Below, in pieces: positions 1 through 7,744 of a stretch of 64,000 nt of DNA. The notes below the pieces were generated by a model. The model made no database searches. It was given only the letters and a program-made list of their open reading frames with translations, and had not been told where the DNA came from. The stretch is from contig NZ_CP065047.1 in assembly GCF_015689175.1 (NCBI RefSeq), forward strand, positions 5,394,001 to 5,458,000, in the 5' to 3' direction. Made by a program: the position numbers and the translations under genes. Numbering within the stretch: the first letter of the stretch is position 1; every line of letters begins with the position of its first letter. The DNA is from Mycobacterium kubicae (GTDB lineage: Bacteria; Actinomycetota; Actinomycetes; Mycobacteriales; Mycobacteriaceae).

Positions 1-1359
1 CGGTCCGGAGTTGTCCGGTGCGGCATTGGGCTCGGTAGTTGACGGCTGGTGTGACGCGTCCCCACCACCGCCGCCGGTCAGCAGCACGGCGGCGACGACG
101 CCGATGACCGTCAGCACCGCGGCGCCGCTGAGCAACATGACCGCTAGGCGGCGTCTTTTGGGTTTCGCCGGGGGCGCATCCTGGCGGGGGGCCGGCGCAT
201 CCTGCCGTGGGGCCGGCGGCGCTGGCCAGGGGGCCTGGCCGCGAGCCTCGCTGGACGCCGCGAACAGGTTGGGATCGGTGTTGGGGCGCATCACGGTCGG
301 GTCGGTGTTGGGCGCGTGCTGCGTCGCGTCGACCGATGGTTGGCGCATGGTCGGATCGGTCGACGACGGCACTGGCTTCGCCGCGAGCGGCCGTGGCTGC
401 GGCGGAGGCGACGCGACCGGCTGGGGCGGCGGGCCTGGGGTCGGCGGGCCTGAAGGCGGCGGGGGCGGCGGGCTGGGCGGCGCCTGCCGTGGCCCCCACC
501 CGGTGTTGCGTTGCGCGGGTTGGGGCCGGCGCACGGGGATCGGCCGCGTTCCGGTGATCGCGTCTCGTGCGGCCGCGGCCATTTGGGTGACCGTGGCGTA
601 GCGCTGCGCGGGGTTTTTGGCCATTGCGGTGGCGACCACGGTGTCGAACTCGCGCGGCACGCCGCGACGATGCGCCGACGGCCGAGGCGGCGGCAGCGAG
701 AGATGGCCGCCGATCTGCTGCTCGAGGCTGTCCCCAGGGAAAGGCTGGTTGCCGGTGAGGCATTCGTAGAACACACAGCCCAACGCGTAGGTGTCGCCGC
801 GTGGGTCGGTCTGGCCGGTGGTCAGCCGCTCCGGGGCCATGTACGCCCACGTGCCGATCACATTGCCGGTACCGGTCATCCGCGAGCTTCCTGCCGCCCG
901 GGCGATGCCGAAGTCGATCAGGTAGGCGAAGTCGTCTTCGGTCACCAAGATGTTGGACGGTTTGACGTCGCGGTGGACCAGCCCGATTCGGTGGGCGGCG
1001 CGCAGCGCCGAGGCCACCTGTTCGATGATCTTCACCGTTCGCTCCGGGTCCAGCGGGCCGTCGGCGATGATGGCGCCCAGGTCTCGGCCGTGGACCAGGC
1101 GCATGTCGACATAGAGCCGGCCGTCGATCTCACCGAAGTTGTGGATCGGTACCACGTGGGGTTCGTTGAGGCCGGCCGCCGCCAGCGCTTCCCGACGGAA
1201 CCGCTGCTCGAACACTGGGTCATTGGCCAGGTTCGCCGGCAGCACTTTCACGGCGACCACGCGTTGCGTCTCGGTGTCGTAGGCGCGCCACACCTCGCCC
1301 ATGCCACCGCGTCCCAGCAACGCGATCAGCCGGTAGCGGCCGAACGGCGTACCTTCCAC
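1..1359 (-). CDS. Serine/threonine protein kinase, membrane-anchored, C-terminus cut by window edge
   Basis: Eukaryotic-like (Hanks-type) Ser/Thr kinase of the mycobacterial Pkn family; it phosphorylates proteins at the inner face of the membrane. From the GTG at 1359 the frame is open to base 1 (453 codons). Seen: Gly-rich loop GRGGMGEV near residues 16-23, ATP-binding Lys of VAVK near 38, catalytic HRDVKPSN starting near 129, DFG near 149, GTWAYMAPE activation-segment end, a Pro-rich juxtamembrane linker, then KRRR and one hydrophobic span near 405-426 followed by a poly-Gly start of the extracytoplasmic part. The sensor domain lies outside the window, so the Pkn subtype (PknE/PknF-like) cannot be fixed. 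The plus-strand ORF over it is a shadow. Confidence 0.93.
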   Translation of the reverse strand, partial: MEGTPFGRYRLIALLGRGGMGEVWRAYDTETQRVVAVKVLPANLANDPVFEQRFRREALAAAGLNEPHVVPIHNFGEIDGRLYVDMRLVHGRDLGAIIADGPLDPERTVKIIEQVASALRAAHRIGLVHRDVKPSNILVTEDDFAYLIDFGIARAAGSSRMTGTGNVIGTWAYMAPERLTTGQTDPRGDTYALGCVFYECLTGNQPFPGDSLEQQIGGHLSLPPPRPSAHRRGVPREFDTVVATAMAKNPAQRYATVTQMAAAARDAITGTRPIPVRRPQPAQRNTGWGPRQAPPSPPPPPPSGPPTPGPPPQPVASPPPQPRPLAAKPVPSSTDPTMRQPSVDATQHAPNTDPTVMRPNTDPNLFAASSEARGQAPWPAPPAPRQDAPAPRQDAPPAKPKRRRLAVMLLSGAAVLTVIGVVAAVLLTGGGGGDASHQPSTTEPNAAPDNSGP

Positions 1360-1465
1360 TCCGCCCCCCTCAGCGAGAGTTCAGTGAATATCCAGCAAAT
1401 AACAATAGAGCTGCGCGAGCGAACGCGGCAGCCTTTGTCTCGATGAACACCATCAGGCCGAACGG

Positions 1466-2155
1466 CTACAGTGCGCGGATTCCGTTATAGACGACCATCA
1501 AGCCGATCAAGATCAACACCACGGCCACCAGGGCCGCGCTGTTCTCTTCCATCCATATTTTGAGCCGGGTCAATGAATCGTCCAGGCGCTCACCGGCGCC
1601 GGCGTACGCGACGATCGGGATGCCGACGGTGGAGGCGGCAACCACAACGAAGAACGCGGCCGAGATCCAGCCGGCGGCCACACCGAGGCCGCTGGTGCCG
1701 ATGGCCAATCCGGCGACCGCGCAGACGATCAACACCTCGGGCCGCACCAAGGCCAACACCACTCCGGTCAGCCCGGCGCGAATGGGAGTGAGCCGGCTGA
1801 ATGTGTTCATCCACGCCGGCGCATGCGTCTGGCTGCGGCGGGTCAACCACCGGATGATGCCGAATGCGATCAGCGCCGCACCGAATCCCACCCGCAACCA
1901 GGACGCCCACGTCGGCGGCGTCTTGGACAGGTCGCCGAGCATGTCGGAAGCGCCGACGAAGACCGCAGTCAGCGCGGCCAGGCCCAGAAGCCAGCCGCCG
2001 AGGAAGGACAAGCTGCTCGGGCGCGGCCGCGGCGCGTGGAGCACCAGAATCGCCGGCAGTACGGTCACCGGCGACAGGGCGATCACCATTGCGAGTGCGG
2101 CCAGCCTGGCCAGGATCGAACCCCATGTTGCTGCCACGGGCGGTAATTCTCGCAT
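1466..2155 (-). CDS. SfLAP/GAP-family membrane protein, copy A
   Basis: Multi-span inner-membrane protein of 229 residues resembling the mycobacterial GAP/Sap family (Pfam SfLAP), whose studied members help place glycopeptidolipid or sulfolipid at the cell surface. Seen: about six hydrophobic segments, a short hydrophilic loop HAPRPRPSSL after the first helix followed by GGWLLGLAALT, and a C-terminal helix ending YNGIRAL. The next gene upstream, only 22 bp away, encodes a close paralogue that aligns end to end, so this is a tandem duplication in one transcription unit. Family membership is from sequence pattern; the lipid substrate is unknown. Confidence 0.8.
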   Translation of the reverse strand: MRELPPVAATWGSILARLAALAMVIALSPVTVLPAILVLHAPRPRPSSLSFLGGWLLGLAALTAVFVGASDMLGDLSKTPPTWASWLRVGFGAALIAFGIIRWLTRRSQTHAPAWMNTFSRLTPIRAGLTGVVLALVRPEVLIVCAVAGLAIGTSGLGVAAGWISAAFFVVVAASTVGIPIVAYAGAGERLDDSLTRLKIWMEENSAALVAVVLILIGLMVVYNGIRAL

Positions 2156-2177
2156 TCCGCCGCAACCGCAGCCGATC

Positions 2178-2873
2178 TCATGGCTTGAGGGCGGAAATTC
2201 CGTTGTAGAGCACCATCAGACCGATCAGGACCAAAACAGCTGCCAGCATCGCCGCGTTGTTCTTGTCCATCCAATCCTTGAGCCGGGTAAGCGAATCCTC
2301 CAAGCGATCTCCGGCGCTGGCGTAGGCCAGAATCGGAATCGCTGCCGTCGACGCGCAGACGATGACGAAGACGGCCGCGCAGATCCACTTCCCGCCGACC
2401 CCGAGCCCACTGGTGCCGATGTCCAAGCCGGCCGCCAGGCACACCACCAGCACCTCGAGCCGAACCACCACCAGCAACGCGCCCGTGATCCCGGCGCGCG
2501 TCGGGGTAATGGTGGTGAACGACCGCATCCAGCGCGGTGACTCGGTGTGGCTGCGGCGGGTGAACCACCGGTAGATGCCGAACAAGATGAGGACGGACCC
2601 GAGTACCACACGCAGCCACGAGGCCCAGGTAGGCGGCGCCTTGTGCAGTCCGCCGAGCAGCCCGGACGCGGTGACGAAGATGGCAGTCAATGCGGTCAAC
2701 CCGAGCAGCCAGCCGCCGAGAAAGGCCAGTCCGCTCGGCCGCGGTCGCGGCGCACGCAACACCAAAACGGCGGGGATGATCGTCAACGGAGAGACCGCGA
2801 CCACCAAGGCCAGCGGAATGAGACGGGTCAGCACCGAGCCCCAATTTCCTGTCACGGGCAGCAATCTTCGCAT
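2178..2873 (-). CDS. SfLAP/GAP-family membrane protein, copy B
   Basis: Paralogue of the gene just downstream, about 231 residues, with the same order of membrane spans and the same signature loop (RAPRPRPSGLAFLGGWLLGL). I chose ATG 2873 because MRRLLPVTGNWGS then aligns with MRELPPVAATWGS of copy A; an ATG nine codons upstream is possible. It is the first gene of a two-gene minus-strand unit, divergent from the guanine-deaminase-like gene. Conservation between the two copies is strongest in helices 1-2 and in the C-terminal helix (LIGLMV.YNGI), which suggests both are functional. The substrate cannot be inferred from sequence. Confidence 0.8.
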   Translation of the reverse strand: MRRLLPVTGNWGSVLTRLIPLALVVAVSPLTIIPAVLVLRAPRPRPSGLAFLGGWLLGLTALTAIFVTASGLLGGLHKAPPTWASWLRVVLGSVLILFGIYRWFTRRSHTESPRWMRSFTTITPTRAGITGALLVVVRLEVLVVCLAAGLDIGTSGLGVGGKWICAAVFVIVCASTAAIPILAYASAGDRLEDSLTRLKDWMDKNNAAMLAAVLVLIGLMVLYNGISALKP

Positions 2874-2958
2874 CGAAACAACACGCTGGCCGGCAAACAC
2901 GGTCCACTTGAGAGAAAAAGGAAATCATTTGAGCCGGCTCGTGCAATGATCCGCCCTC

Positions 2959-3030
2959 ATGGGAGGAGCGACGCCGCCTCGCTATCTCGTGGCGATCCTG
3001 TTGTTCGTCGTGCCGCTCCACAACACCTAG
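2959..3030 (+). CDS. Candidate 23-codon leader ORF before the guanine-deaminase-like gene
   Basis: ATG 2959 opens a 23-residue hydrophobic peptide (MGGATPPRYLVAILLFVVPL then HNT, stop TAG) ending 11 bp before the next ATG. A CAATGAT hexamer-like stretch lies about 9 bp upstream, which could give a leaderless transcript. It could be a small membrane peptide, an upstream regulatory ORF, or chance; only the open frame and position support it. Confidence 0.25.
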   Translation: MGGATPPRYLVAILLFVVPLHNT

Positions 3031-3041
3031 GGAGTCCTCAC

Positions 3042-4454
3042 ATGCCACGCCAGGTCCACCTGGGACACGTCTTCCATCTCACCGGCACGCCTCTGGTCAC
3101 CGACGCGGCCAGCGCCCTGGTCTCGATTCCCGACGGGGCGTTGGTGATTGACGACGACGGACGCATCGTTTTCTGCGGCGCACGCGGTGACATCCCGGCC
3201 GACTACCGATCGGCGGCGGTATCCGATCACCGGCCGGGCTTTCTGCTGCCCGGCTTCGTCGACACCCACGTGCACTTCCCGCAGACCTACGCCGGTGATT
3301 CCTACGGAGGCGGACAGCTGCTGGAGTGGCTGACGATGTGCATGTACCCGTCCGAATCCCGTTATGCCGGTGCAGTTTTCGCCCAGCGCGCGGCGGTCGA
3401 GTACTGCAACCGGCGGGTAGCCGCGGGAACCACCGCCGCGATGGTGTTCGGTTCGGCGTTCCCGCACGCCCAGGACGCACTGTTCAGCGAGACGCAGCGA
3501 CGTGGCTTGCGGATCGTCAGCGGCCGCGGTATTCAGACGACCGGACCCGACGCAGCAGCGCCGCTGATCACCTCCGAAGACGACGCCATCCGATTGGTCC
3601 GCGAAGAGATCGACAAATGGCACGCGGCTGACACCGGTGACGTCAAGACCGCGCTGCTGCATGTCGCGGTGGTCCCCCGCTTCTCGTTGGCGGTGACCAC
3701 ACAGACGTTGAAAGCCCTTGGCGAACTGTATGATTCGGTGCGCGACCGCGGCGTCTACTTCCACAGTCACCTGAACGAGAACAACCGCCCAGGCACCGGT
3801 GAAGTCGACGAAACCAAAGAGGCATACCGGGTCAATTCCTACCTGGACACCTACGACGGGAAGTTCCTGCCGGGTTCGACCGTCGGCGGATCTTCCTTGC
3901 TGGGGCGGCGCAGCATCATGGCGCACTCGGTGCACTGCCAAGACGCGGAGTTGTCACGAATGGCCGAGACGGGCACGTCGGTGTCGCATTGCCCTGTGTC
4001 GCAACAGTTCCTGGGATCGGGCACCATGCCGTGGCTGCGGACGGTGGCCTCGGGGGTGAACATCGCGGCCGGGACCGACTTCGGCGGCGGCGACGAGTGG
4101 TTGATCCCGCAGGTGCTCGGCGCCGCGTTCAAGGTGCACATCTCCGAACCGGGCGCGGCCGGAGTGTCCATGCATCCGGCCGAACTGCTCTTCCTCGGCA
4201 CCCTGGGCGGGGCGCGCGCACTGGATATGGAAGACCGGTTCGGGAACTTCGACGTCGGCAAAGAGGCCGACTTCGTCGTCGTCGACCCAAGGCGCACACC
4301 GGCGTTGGAGGCGTCGCTGACCTACGGCGTGCGATCGGCAGATCCGGTGATGGCGCATGACCAGACACTGTTCGGTCTGCTGATGGGCATCCGGGAGACG
4401 TCCATCGCCGAGACCTACGTGCGGGGACGACGCTTGGCGGCCACGCCCGAGTGA
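3042..4454 (+). CDS. Guanine deaminase-like amidohydrolase
   Basis: Probable guanine deaminase (guanine to xanthine plus ammonia, purine salvage/catabolism), cytosolic, 470 residues, in the normal range for the family. Seen: metal-binding PGFVDTHVHFPQ with H76 and H78, SHLNENNRPG (second metal-site region), IMAHSVHCQDAEL, SVSHCPVSQQF, and AAGTDFGGG with the metal-binding Asp, then the C-terminal strand KEADFVVVDP. The DTHVHFPQT form, with Pro-Gln after the HxH, is typical of guanine deaminases rather than cytosine or chlorohydrolase members. Start ATG 3042 is preceded by GGAG at 3031-3034; the long upstream extension of the frame is not coding. It converges on the TDT transporter gene. Confidence 0.82.
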   Translation: MPRQVHLGHVFHLTGTPLVTDAASALVSIPDGALVIDDDGRIVFCGARGDIPADYRSAAVSDHRPGFLLPGFVDTHVHFPQTYAGDSYGGGQLLEWLTMCMYPSESRYAGAVFAQRAAVEYCNRRVAAGTTAAMVFGSAFPHAQDALFSETQRRGLRIVSGRGIQTTGPDAAAPLITSEDDAIRLVREEIDKWHAADTGDVKTALLHVAVVPRFSLAVTTQTLKALGELYDSVRDRGVYFHSHLNENNRPGTGEVDETKEAYRVNSYLDTYDGKFLPGSTVGGSSLLGRRSIMAHSVHCQDAELSRMAETGTSVSHCPVSQQFLGSGTMPWLRTVASGVNIAAGTDFGGGDEWLIPQVLGAAFKVHISEPGAAGVSMHPAELLFLGTLGGARALDMEDRFGNFDVGKEADFVVVDPRRTPALEASLTYGVRSADPVMAHDQTLFGLLMGIRETSIAETYVRGRRLAATPE

Positions 4455-4485
4455 CGCCCGAGGGTGCATTCACGGCGTCGGGCGT
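4454..4485. terminator. Hairpin between convergent genes
   Basis: Inverted repeat ACGCCCGA (4454-4461) / TCGGGCGT (4478-4485) with an inner GTG/CAC pairing and no U-tract. It lies right at the stop of the amidohydrolase gene in the 100-bp gap facing the transporter stop. Placement fits a bidirectional terminator; the function is inferred. Confidence 0.4.
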
Positions 4486-4554
4486 GCAGCGGCGCCGGTA
4501 TCTGAACGCAAATGTCGCCCTCCGTGCACCCGCACCGCCCGGAACGCACACCGG

Positions 4555-5703
4555 CTACGAACGCAGCGGGTCCTTGGTCGCCTTGATCGGCTGTTCGCTG
4601 GGCGGCGCAAACAGGTTGCCGCGCAAGCTGCCTCGCGCCGTGCGGGCCGTGACCAGCAGCCAGGTCAGCAGCAGGCCGGCATAGGCGATGCCCGCGGCCA
4701 CCTTGAACAGCGGCAGGTGGGTGTGCGCGGCGAGTTGAGCGGTGCCGGTCACGAAGGTACCGACCGGGAAGGTCAGACTCCACCAGGTCAGTGCGAACGG
4801 CATTCCGCGCCGCAGCGTGCGGATGGTGAGGGACGTGGCCAGCGCGATCCACAACACCGCAAAACCCCACACCGGAACGCCGAAGATCACCGCGAATGCG
4901 TTCATGTCTTCGGCGACTTCGTAATCCACCGCCGGTTTGGCGGCGGCTCCCAACAGGCCAGCGGCAGTAGTGGATTGGCCCAAGGGCCCCAACACGATCC
5001 ACAGCGTGGGTACTCGTGTCGATCCGGAGGTGCCGTAGAGGACCAGCCTGCTCCAGATCATGGCGATGATGTTCAGCGAGGCCAGCAACGACAACCCGAA
5101 CATCGCGTAGCAGCCGTAGAGCATGGTCTCGCGACCGGTGCCAGCGACCATATGCGGGATCAGCAGTGCGCCGGTCGCGGCCGACACCATGGGCGGCACC
5201 ACCGGCATCAGCCAGCCACCGAACGCTGCATCCGGTTCCACCTGGTGCTGGGTGAACATCAGGTACGGGATGGAGACGGCGGTGAACAGTCCACCCAGCG
5301 TGCCCAGCGTCCACAACACCCAGTCCAGGTCGACGGCAACCCGGTGGCCGATGAGGTCCCCGCCTACCAGCACCGCCCCCGCGCCCACGGTCAGCAGCGC
5401 CATCGGGGCTGCCCCGTAGAAGTGGGCCATCTGCGGGTTGCGGGCGTGCCGGCGGGCCACGGTGGGATGGCGCAACCAATGGCCACCGACCAACACGATC
5501 AGCACTATCAATAGGACCGCGGCGATCACCCAGACCGCTTCGGTGAAGGCCCGCAACCCGAGTATGTGGACGGGCAGGGTGGCACCGGCGATGGCGACGA
5601 TCCCGGTGCCCATGACCGAGGCGAACCAGTTGGGCCCGATATTGCCCAAGACCTCGACGCGGGTATGCGGCGGCGGTTCGTCGCCCGGTATTACGGTGGC
5701 CAT
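4555..5703 (-). CDS. TDT/SLAC1-family transporter (TehA/Mae1-like)
   Basis: Integral membrane protein of 382 residues with about ten hydrophobic spans, resembling the tellurite-resistance/dicarboxylate transporter (TDT) family. Known members export or take up C4-dicarboxylates, malate, sulfite or anions. Seen: N-terminal NIGPNWFASVMGTGIVAIAG, the family opening in which the F..VMGTGI motif follows a short cytosolic tail, then regularly spaced Gly/Ala-rich helices and a charged cytosolic C-terminus. The start at 5703 leaves 89 bp to the divergent small membrane gene. The substrate cannot be assigned. Confidence 0.85.
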   Translation of the reverse strand: MATVIPGDEPPPHTRVEVLGNIGPNWFASVMGTGIVAIAGATLPVHILGLRAFTEAVWVIAAVLLIVLIVLVGGHWLRHPTVARRHARNPQMAHFYGAAPMALLTVGAGAVLVGGDLIGHRVAVDLDWVLWTLGTLGGLFTAVSIPYLMFTQHQVEPDAAFGGWLMPVVPPMVSAATGALLIPHMVAGTGRETMLYGCYAMFGLSLLASLNIIAMIWSRLVLYGTSGSTRVPTLWIVLGPLGQSTTAAGLLGAAAKPAVDYEVAEDMNAFAVIFGVPVWGFAVLWIALATSLTIRTLRRGMPFALTWWSLTFPVGTFVTGTAQLAAHTHLPLFKVAAGIAYAGLLLTWLLVTARTARGSLRGNLFAPPSEQPIKATKDPLRS

Positions 5704-5792
5704 CGGTGACAGACCCTACTGCTGTCGAGGGCTTCGACGCAGACGGTCGCATACACTCCGGTGATCCCTCCCCGGAAAAAGGAGGTGCGCTG

Positions 5793-6035
5793 GTGAAGAG
5801 GCCGCCACTGATAATCGGCGTCGCGGTCCTGCTCGTGATCGCTGCGCTCGCTGTGCCGATCAAGCAGCGATGCGGCGCGCCCGGCCGCACATGTGCCACC
5901 GCGGTCGATGCCGACGGCAACATTCACTACTACTACGAACTCGAACCGCTCGCCGTTTTCGTCGCCGAACAGGCGCTGGGTTGCGACATCCCGATCTACT
6001 ACAGCTCCGGCGAGGAGGTCGTGAAGGCCCGCTGA
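5793..6035 (+). CDS. Small single-span exported/membrane protein
   Basis: Unknown protein of 80 residues. I place the start at GTG 5793 because AAAGGAGG (5778-5785) sits 7 bp upstream, a near-perfect ribosome-binding site; an in-frame ATG at 5706 lacks one. Seen: VKRPPLIIGVAVLLVIAALA, a signal-anchor or signal peptide, then a short domain with three Cys (QRCG, RTCAT, LGCDIP), consistent with an extracytoplasmic domain holding a disulfide. It is divergent from the TDT transporter and converges on the DUF2510 gene with a 15-bp gap. No family recognised. Confidence 0.7.
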   Translation: MKRPPLIIGVAVLLVIAALAVPIKQRCGAPGRTCATAVDADGNIHYYYELEPLAVFVAEQALGCDIPIYYSSGEEVVKAR

Positions 6036-6050
6036 ACCCCGTCCGGTGTG

Positions 6051-6782
6051 CTACCCGCGGCAGGTCTGCGCCGCGTAGCGCACCGTCGTGGTCGACGGCG
6101 TATTGAATTGCGCGTTGAGGGTGAGCTGCGGGTTCACCGCTTGCTCGGGTACGCCCAGGCGGTTGAGTTCCAGAAAGATCTGCACGGTGTCGGGGGCGGT
6201 CCGTCGCGCATTGGTGTCCCGGTCCGGACGCATACTGGCCTCACCCGAGTTGCCGACGAGTGTGCCGTTGATGGCCAGGTCATCGGTGTCCTGCTCAGGA
6301 CCCAGCTCGACGAACTTCGTGCCGTTGTTGGCGATGCTGTAGTTCAGGATGTAGCCGACGAAGCCGGTGGCGCGGGTGCCGGTGGGCGATGGCGGCAGAG
6401 GTTGGGCGAATCGGACGACCAGTTCCAGCACGCCGCCCCGGGGATGTCTGACGTCGACGGACGACACGGTGATGTTCGGCGGCGGCTTGGGGCCGTCCTG
6501 CGTTTGGCAGGTGAGTCGCTTAGGCAGCCGCGCCCAGCTGTCAAGCGTCGGCTTGGTCCAGATGGCAAAGCCGACGCCAATCACCGTCAGTGCCAACGCA
6601 ATCGGGATGACCAGCCGCAGTACCGCAGGCACCTGGACCCAGCGCTGCCGCCAACTTCCCGCATGCCGGCCCACTCCGGTGCGGCGGTGCGAAGTCCACT
6701 GCCCGCCGTCCCAATAACGTTGGCCCGCTGACCCGTCCGGATCGGCATACCATCCTGCCGGCGGCGAAGTCGGCACGGTCAC
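6051..6782 (-). CDS. DUF2510 membrane protein (Rv3482c-like)
   Basis: Membrane protein of 243 residues, function unknown. Seen: an N-terminal DUF2510 module (PAGWYADPDGSAGQRYWDGG, near residues 8-27), a basic linker, one transmembrane helix near 55-80 (LRLVIPIALALTVIGVGF), and an extracytoplasmic domain of about 160 residues that ends AAQTCRG and has a partner Cys near its start (LTCQTQDG). DUF2510 is a short cytosolic module common in actinobacterial membrane proteins. Position next to the LppP/LprE-like gene and cpsA matches Rv3482c-Rv3484 in M. tuberculosis. Confidence 0.8.
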   Translation of the reverse strand: MTVPTSPPAGWYADPDGSAGQRYWDGGQWTSHRRTGVGRHAGSWRQRWVQVPAVLRLVIPIALALTVIGVGFAIWTKPTLDSWARLPKRLTCQTQDGPKPPPNITVSSVDVRHPRGGVLELVVRFAQPLPPSPTGTRATGFVGYILNYSIANNGTKFVELGPEQDTDDLAINGTLVGNSGEASMRPDRDTNARRTAPDTVQIFLELNRLGVPEQAVNPQLTLNAQFNTPSTTTVRYAAQTCRG

Positions 6783-6826
6783 GCTCCGTTCTGCATTCGA
6801 GTCAGGTCATTCGGGGCCGGCGACGA

Positions 6827-7498
6827 TCATGGCGGGGAGTCCGGCGCCTCCGGTAGCGGATCGAGGGTGGTAACCCGATCGCCTTGCCACTGGAAGCCGA
6901 CGGTGGTCAAGGTGCCGTCCTGGCAAGCGTCGCAGCTTTGCCGCGAGCGGTAGGTGAGCACGACGATGCTGTCGGTGGATGCCGGCTTCTCGATCTGGGT
7001 GAAGGAAAACGCCTTGGGCGTCGCGGTCTGGACGAAGGTTCCGCGATGGAACAGCAGCACCTGATCGGGTGAGCTGCGCGTCGCGTCCTGCACGGTCAGC
7101 ACCACCGCGGACAGGTCCGCGCAGGGGTTGTAGGCGCTGGACTCCGGCGCCGGGTTCCAGGGCTTACCGGTTTTGGTGTCGGGTGCGATCTTGGCCAACG
7201 CCGCCGATACGGCGGTCGCCTCGTCCGGGCCGCACGGACCGGCAGGGGCAGCGCCGGCCGGGGTGGTGGTGGCCGACGTCGTCGTGGCGGGCGCCGAGGC
7301 CGCAGCAGGCTCCCGATCGCCGCGGGTGAGGAAGGCCGCGGTCACCACACCGACGCAGACGACGATGACCGATCCGGCCACCAACCACACAGTGCGCGCA
7401 GACCAGGGCTGCGTCGACGGTGGTGCGGTGGTGTCGACATCGTCGATCGGCTGATACGCCGGCGGAGGCCAGTCCGGGTCGACCTCGTCAGAACCCAT
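6827..7498 (-). CDS. LppP/LprE-like membrane-anchored protein (Rv3483c-like)
   Basis: About 223 residues from ATG 7498 (MGSDEVDPDW); an upstream in-frame start at 7531 is weaker because it adds a basic peptide unlike the family. Seen: Pro-rich cytosolic N-terminus, one transmembrane helix (WLVAGSVIVVCVGVVTAAFL), a Thr/Ala-rich linker, then an extracytoplasmic domain with Cys in PCGPDEA, NPCADLS and SCDACQDG. The layout resembles the LppP/LprE lipoprotein family, although anchoring here is by a helix rather than a lipobox. It is divergent from cpsA and follows the order of Rv3483c-Rv3484. Confidence 0.75.
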   Translation of the reverse strand: MGSDEVDPDWPPPAYQPIDDVDTTAPPSTQPWSARTVWLVAGSVIVVCVGVVTAAFLTRGDREPAAASAPATTTSATTTPAGAAPAGPCGPDEATAVSAALAKIAPDTKTGKPWNPAPESSAYNPCADLSAVVLTVQDATRSSPDQVLLFHRGTFVQTATPKAFSFTQIEKPASTDSIVVLTYRSRQSCDACQDGTLTTVGFQWQGDRVTTLDPLPEAPDSPP

Positions 7499-7656
7499 GG
7501 ATGTCACAGACCTCTTTCGATACCGTCTCAACCGCGCAGCCGACTCGGCGCACTGTAGCCAGAAAGTGCTGGTCGCGGCGGCGCCGTGCGCGCGGAGACG
7601 CGGGCGAATCGGCCCACTGGGGTTTTCTCGATTGGGGGCTTCACAGCAAGCTACCG

Positions 7657-7662
7657 CATACT
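7657..7662 (+). promoter_or_regulatory. Predicted -10 element for a leaderless transcript ahead of cpsA
   Basis: CATACT at 7657-7662, then 7 bases to the A of an ATG at 7670. That spacing is typical of mycobacterial leaderless promoters where transcription starts at the start codon. No convincing -35 is seen, which is common in mycobacteria. Confidence 0.45.
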
Positions 7663-7669
7663 AGACCGC

Positions 7670-7744
7670 ATGCAACAAGCGACATCACCGCAAACCGCCG
7701 GCCGGGCGTCGGCAGGTTTGCTGGTGGTTCGTCGGGACAGGTGA
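7670..7744 (+). CDS. Leaderless 24-codon upstream ORF coupled to cpsA
   Basis: ATG 7670 opens a 24-residue peptide (MQQATSPQTAGRASAGLLVV then RRDR). Its stop TGA (7742-7744) shares a base with the predicted cpsA ATG (7744-7746). The ATG lies 7 bases after a CATACT -10 element. The arrangement suggests translation of the small ORF could deliver ribosomes to cpsA, which lacks a clear ribosome-binding site of its own. The peptide is not recognised; conservation is untested. Confidence 0.4.
   Translation: MQQATSPQTAGRASAGLLVVRRDR

Noticed and set aside
511..1446. Long plus-strand ORF over the kinase
   Set aside because: Antisense shadow of the minus-strand kinase, which has full catalytic motifs in frame.
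2547..3041. 5' extension of the guanine-deaminase-like frame
   Set aside because: Overlaps the SfLAP gene antisense, has no family similarity, and the ATG 3042 has a ribosome site and the normal N-terminus.
4415..5923. 502-residue minus-strand ORF around the TDT transporter
   Set aside because: Arg/Pro/Gly-rich frame shadow; the 382-residue frame at 4555-5703 carries the transporter helices.
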